This document shows positions 60,961-64,000 of a stretch of DNA of 64,000 bases, piece after piece (position 1 is the stretch's first letter; each line of letters begins with the position of its first letter). The stretch lies in NCBI GenBank assembly GCA_023383705.1, contig JAHDYM010000001.1, forward strand, positions 1-64,000, written 5' to 3'. Both the position numbers and the translations under genes were made by a program. The stretch comes from Gammaproteobacteria bacterium (lineage in GTDB: Bacteria > Pseudomonadota > Gammaproteobacteria > Steroidobacterales > GCA-2729495). The notes below the pieces were generated by a model. That model was not told the DNA's origin and made no database searches. It saw only the letters and a program-made list of their open reading frames with translations.

Positions 60961-62007
60961 TCAAGCAGCCACCTGAGTAACGGAACCGCTGCCAGCCTGA
61001 TACTGCACATGCCCGATTGCGCCGTTGATCAAGGTGAATTGAGGCGGCTGGTGCCCGACATCCACATCGTAGAGAACCGGGTAACGAAGATCCCCAAGAG
61101 TGGCGGACAGAGCCTCCGTGTATGAAAGGCTGTCTGGCGACTCAGGTACTGGTCCGGTGCTACGACCGATAAGCAGCCCCGAAAGACTGTCGAACCAGCG
61201 ATGACGTCGCAGTGCTAGGAGGGCCCGCACGAGTCCCGGCGGGGCCATGTTGACGTTCTCAAGATACAGAATTGTGCCGCACTCGCGCGCTTGCCGAACG
61301 AACGCCGGAATGTCGCCGAACCTAGTCCCGGCCAGCCATGCGATGGTGTCCAGGCACCCGCCGATCAGGCGGCCGCGAAAATCGACGGGCTCCATTGAAC
61401 CATCAAGGCGTTTCCACACGGTTGGTTCAGTCAGATTCCATGGGGCATCAACCTGTACGGCGAAATCAATGTATTGCTTCTGGAATGCCCTCGAGGACAC
61501 TTGCCGGACAGGAACTTGCAAGTCGGTCGCAAGAATTGCGAGGGCCGCGGCGGCTAGCTTGTCAGTCTGTGTGGGCGCCAGTTCCATGAGGTTTGGGCCA
61601 TGGGCAGTCGCCCAGCCCGAAACTAGGGTAAGAGGCAGCTGCACGGTGCTCAGATCCGAAAACCCTAGAAGCCACTTTGGCTCGGTGGAGCGCAGTGCCT
61701 GGAAGTCGATGGACTCCAGCAACTCGCTAGCAAGGACACCGCCCCAAGGGGGCAGAATTGCCGCCACCGCTGGATCAGTCAGGAATCGCATCAGCTCAAG
61801 CGCACGTTGCTCCCGGGGTGCGCTAGCATCCTTGTACTGCTGACGAAGGCACGCGCCCTCAACGATTCGATAACCCAGGCTTCGCAGATGCCCAAGAACG
61901 AGATCGAGTCGGGCAAGTAGCGGCCCGGATACACCGGACGATGGCGCAGTGACTGCAATGAGGTCGCCCGGCCGAAGCGGCTTAGGAAAGCGAATCAGGG
62001 ATGGCAT
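60961..62007 (-). CDS. S66 family LD-carboxypeptidase/MccF-like peptidase
   Basis: 348 residues. Opening strand RPGDLIAVTAPSSGVSG, the nucleophile region LLGFSDLSTVQLP (Ser in GFSD), a Glu in ILYLENVNM and the late His in DVDVGHQPPQFTLINGA form the S66 Ser-Glu-His triad. Family members are the cytosolic murein recycling enzyme LdcA, or MccF, which destroys microcin C-type antibiotics. The GFSDLS elbow and length fit either; MccF-like is plausible given its place next to a HipA-type toxin in a mobile-looking cassette. It would then give self-immunity or resistance (inference). Confidence 0.85.
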   Translation of the reverse strand: MPSLIRFPKPLRPGDLIAVTAPSSGVSGPLLARLDLVLGHLRSLGYRIVEGACLRQQYKDASAPREQRALELMRFLTDPAVAAILPPWGGVLASELLESIDFQALRSTEPKWLLGFSDLSTVQLPLTLVSGWATAHGPNLMELAPTQTDKLAAAALAILATDLQVPVRQVSSRAFQKQYIDFAVQVDAPWNLTEPTVWKRLDGSMEPVDFRGRLIGGCLDTIAWLAGTRFGDIPAFVRQARECGTILYLENVNMAPPGLVRALLALRRHRWFDSLSGLLIGRSTGPVPESPDSLSYTEALSATLGDLRYPVLYDVDVGHQPPQFTLINGAIGHVQYQAGSGSVTQVAA

Positions 62008-62252
62008 GGTAGGAGTTTATCCACGCGATGGGCTGAGTATTAGGAAATTCAAACACTGGCATGACTGAAGTCTGCCAGCCCGGAACCCCGGACGCCACGG
62101 CCATCCGGCCTGCTGGCCGCCGGCACTGCGGGTCCAGCGAGCAACAGATCTCCCCACTTGCCTGGTGGCCTGGGGCCAGCGACAAATCCGGGCGGAACGC
62201 GTGGAAGCTCAGATCGGCCGGTGAATCAGGCCGAAGACAGCCAGTCTGATCG
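62008..62252. other. Cassette right end before the direct repeat
   Basis: 245 bp between the S66 gene start and the right repeat. No open frame of note, transposase remnant or clear promoter. It is the DNA that would lie next to the left repeat's unique flank (59261-59357) in an excised circle. Confidence 0.4.
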
Positions 62253-62429
62253 ATCGCGGCTGAAGCCGCTCCTACAGGTATCTGTGCAGGCCGGGCGGCA
62301 GGCGCGAAGTGTCCACTGCGTCCAGGCCCGGCGGTTTGGGCTGCGAATTGAGCGTCTGCCAGAACACCGGCACGGCGCCGTCGAGGCACCCGCTGCGCGC
62401 ATCGGCGAACAGGCAGGCCAAGGCCTTGG
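62253..62429. repeat. 177-bp direct repeat, right copy
   Basis: Same segment as 59084-59260, here in its intact context: REP-like element (62253-62275) and the 3' end of the deaminase/desulfhydrase gene. This is the ancestral copy, since it continues into the full gene. Confidence 0.93.
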
Positions 62430-63339
62430 CGGTATAGGTGGTCTCGAGCTTCAGTCCGGCAAGTTCGCCGGCAAGGTGCATCGCCTCGATGCCTTCCGGT
62501 GTGGCCTGGGCGTAGCCGGCACCCAGAAAGCCGCTGCGAAGCTCAAAACGCGACTGCAAACCGGAACAGGCCGGCACGCTCGCATCGCGTTCCTGCAGCG
62601 CCTCGCTGGCAGCAGCACACAGCGCAGCGATGGCAGCCGCCGAGACACGCTCCGGCGGCAGGATCGGCACGGCCACGACCCTCGCATCGCTGCCGGCCAG
62701 ATACAGACCCAGCACCAGGCCGGCGACGCTGCCCATGGTGCCGCAGGCCATGTAGATGCGCACCGGCCCCGGCACACCGCGAGCAGCGAGCTGGGCCGCG
62801 ATTTCAAAGCCAGCCGCAACGAAACCGATGGTGCCGAGCGGTGATGATCCACCCCAGGTGATCTCGTAAACCCGGCCGGGGCCACCGGGATGCCGTGCGC
62901 GGATGTCCGCAGCCGCTGCCAGCATCTGCGGATAGCCGGCCGCCGGCGTCAGGCGTGTGCCGAGCTGCAGATGCCAGCGCAGCGTGTCGGCAACCCATGG
63001 CGTCTGCACCTGTTCGGAAAGGATGGCATGACAATCCAGTCCGAGCTGCCGGGCATGGATCGCGGTTGCCAGTGCATGGTTGGATCCGGCGGCCCCGAAG
63101 GTCAGGACCGTGTCACAGCCACGCTCCAGCGCGTCACCAAGCAGATACTCGAGCTTGCGGACCTTGTTGCCACCGTAGGGCTGCCCGCTCAGATCATCGC
63201 GCTTGACGAGCAGCGCGGGCAGCCCGAGCGCCGCGGCCAGGCGTGGCGCCGGCTCGAGCGCGGTCGGCAGGCTGGCAAGCTCGCGCCGCGGCAGCCGGGC
63301 GGCCAGTTGCGGGAAACGGGCATCGAAGGGACGAATCAT
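62272..63339 (-). CDS. PLP-dependent D-cysteine desulfhydrase/ACC deaminase family enzyme
   Basis: 355 residues, fold type II PLP enzyme. The PLP-binding Lys is in QPYGGNKVRKLEYLLGDAL (about residue 59). TFGAAGSNHALATA binds the cofactor phosphate region and SPLGTIGFVAAGFEIA is also typical. It cleaves D-cysteine (or 1-aminocyclopropane-1-carboxylate) to a keto acid, ammonia and, for cysteine, sulfide; choice of substrate is not fixed by sequence. The TAG stop (62272-62274) lies inside a REP-like element. The 3' end is duplicated at 59.1 kb. Confidence 0.88.
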   Translation of the reverse strand: MIRPFDARFPQLAARLPRRELASLPTALEPAPRLAAALGLPALLVKRDDLSGQPYGGNKVRKLEYLLGDALERGCDTVLTFGAAGSNHALATAIHARQLGLDCHAILSEQVQTPWVADTLRWHLQLGTRLTPAAGYPQMLAAAADIRARHPGGPGRVYEITWGGSSPLGTIGFVAAGFEIAAQLAARGVPGPVRIYMACGTMGSVAGLVLGLYLAGSDARVVAVPILPPERVSAAAIAALCAAASEALQERDASVPACSGLQSRFELRSGFLGAGYAQATPEGIEAMHLAGELAGLKLETTYTAKALACLFADARSGCLDGAVPVFWQTLNSQPKPPGLDAVDTSRLPPGLHRYL

Positions 63340-63363
63340 CCCGGCGCTCCGGCAGGCCGCACA

Positions 63364-63909
63364 TCATTCCGCAACGGGAATGACCATGAACTCGATGCGG
63401 TTCTGGCGCAGGCGGTTGCGCAGGCGGTTCAGCTTGTCCAGGTCATCGATCGGTCCGATGCGGACGCGATGGAAGCGCCGGCCGTCCGCATCAGCGCTCT
63501 GGATCTCCGCAACCACACCCAGCAGGGCAAGCCGCGCCTTCACCGCATCGGCATCGGCAAACTCCGGAAAGGCACCTGCCTGGATCACGTAGGTGCCGGG
63601 CACCACCACGGGTGGCAGGCTGATGCCGGCCGGCGGCGCTGCGCCATCCTGCGCGATCGGCACTTCAGCCTGGGGCAGGCTGTCATAAAACTCGAAGCGG
63701 TCCGGTGCTTCGAGCGGTTTTTCGGGCTCGACCGGCGCCGGCTTCTGCACCGGCTTCGGCGTTTCCGCCACCTTGTCCGGCGCCGACTCACGCTGCGTCC
63801 AGTAATACCAGCTGCCTCCGCCCAGCACGACGAGCAGCACCACCAGCCACAGACCCAGCAGGGATCCCGTCGCCGGGCGTCGCCTCCTTGTCTTGCGCTT
63901 CGCTGCCAT
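63364..63909 (-). CDS. SPOR domain-containing inner-membrane protein
   Basis: 181 residues. A short basic cytoplasmic start (AAKRKTRRRRP) is followed by one membrane helix (about 18-40, LLGLWLVVLLVVLGGGSWYYW), a proline/glutamate-rich periplasmic linker (PVQKPAPVEPEKPLEAP), and a SPOR domain (about 105-181; TYVIQAGAFPEFADADAVKARL through RVRIGPIDDLDKLNRLRNRL) that binds denuded septal glycan. Architecture as in FtsN-like and DedD-like proteins, placed after argS in the usual gammaproteobacterial order. A role at division is likely. The ATG is 6 nt beyond the argS stop. Confidence 0.93.
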   Translation of the reverse strand: MAAKRKTRRRRPATGSLLGLWLVVLLVVLGGGSWYYWTQRESAPDKVAETPKPVQKPAPVEPEKPLEAPDRFEFYDSLPQAEVPIAQDGAAPPAGISLPPVVVPGTYVIQAGAFPEFADADAVKARLALLGVVAEIQSADADGRRFHRVRIGPIDDLDKLNRLRNRLRQNRIEFMVIPVAE

Positions 63910-63915
63910 TTGAAC

Positions 63916-64000
63916 CTACATCTGCTCCAGCGGACGGATACCCAGCAGCTGCAGGCCGCTGCGCATCACGCTCTGGGTCGCCTTGACCAGTGTAAGCCGG
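63916..64000 (-). CDS. argS: Arginine-tRNA ligase ArgS (C-terminal end, partial)
   Basis: Only the last 27 codons and TAG lie in the window. They read RLTLVKATQSVMRSGLQLLG and continue IRPLEQM, the conserved ArgS C-terminus (LxKAxxxVLxxGLxLLGIxxPExM). The enzyme charges tRNA-Arg with arginine; the rest lies to the right of the window. Overlaps nothing; the SPOR gene begins 6 nt past the stop. Confidence 0.9.
   Translation of the reverse strand, partial: RLTLVKATQSVMRSGLQLLGIRPLEQM

Noticed and set aside
59261-62252. IS element or integrase inside the 59-62 kb cassette
   Set aside because: I looked for a transposase or integrase frame, terminal inverted repeats and short target duplications. 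None is seen; only the 177-bp direct repeats bracket it.
62158-62844. Plus-strand frame of 228 codons across the right repeat
   Set aside because: Antisense of the deaminase gene; Arg/Gly/Ala-rich and without similarity.

Overview
High-GC chromosomal DNA of a gammaproteobacterium. The evidence is housekeeping gene order: rpmB-rpmG-mutM, coaD-rsmD facing ftsY-ftsE-ftsX-rpoH, smg-dprA-LysM protein facing def-fmt-rsmB, xthA facing pyrE, dut-coaBC-radC, and tRNA-Phe. I cannot fix genus or family. A perfect CIRCE element, a PHA storage locus with PhaR, and ntrYX placed directly behind rsmB suggest a member near the base of the class rather than an enteric bacterium (inference).

Layout. 0-2.6 kb: end of an accessory segment (a coupled pair of unrecognised genes plus a DUF2188 gene) lying against the 3' end of tRNA-Phe. 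2.8-10.4 kb: tRNA-Phe, yggX, mutY, the potassium transporter kup, then a signalling cluster (receiver-GGDEF-EAL protein, PAS histidine kinase, single receiver). 10.4-15.1 kb: small secreted and HExxH proteins, a CapK/PaaK-type ligase, tRNA-Gly(CCC), a BciA-like reductase, trmB and a small acidic protein. 15.0-18.2 kb: xthA-ampG-Rieske-lipoprotein on the minus strand. 18.2-30.2 kb: the core block pyrE, DUF4124, dut, coaBC, radC, rpmBG, mutM, ggt, coaD, rsmD, ftsYEX, rpoH. 30.2-39.1 kb: OmpA lipoprotein, purEK, DUF2141, DUF924, thiolase, AGCS transporter, FAD oxidoreductase, esterase, Trp-rich protein. 39.2-40.1 kb: a scar with RHS-repeat gene fragments on both sides of a ParE-type toxin-antitoxin pair. 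40.1-43.2 kb: phaC, phaR and phasin. 43.2-51.7 kb: large secreted subtilase, topA, smg, dprA, LysM protein. 51.8-59.0 kb: def-fmt-rsmB-DUF4390-ntrY-ntrX. 59.0-62.4 kb: an acquired cassette (HipA/YjjJ-type kinase and an S66/MccF-like peptidase) flanked by two 177-bp direct repeats. 62.3-64.0 kb: PLP deaminase/desulfhydrase, SPOR protein, end of argS.

How it works together. Most of the window is translation, DNA repair, nucleotide and cofactor genes. Regulation is best supported at three places: a CIRCE operator in front of rpoH (HrcA control of sigma-32), paired TGYGCAGYGCAA motifs at the phasin promoter (candidate PhaR operators), and an ntrYX pair whose NtrX lacks the sigma-54 contact loop. 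Accessory features cluster at the left edge (tRNA-linked), at 39-40 kb (RHS/toxin-antitoxin scar) and at 59-62 kb (repeat-flanked cassette with a 26-bp-arm perfect palindrome). A REP-like 23-bp palindromic element recurs through the window and supplies the stop codons of three genes.
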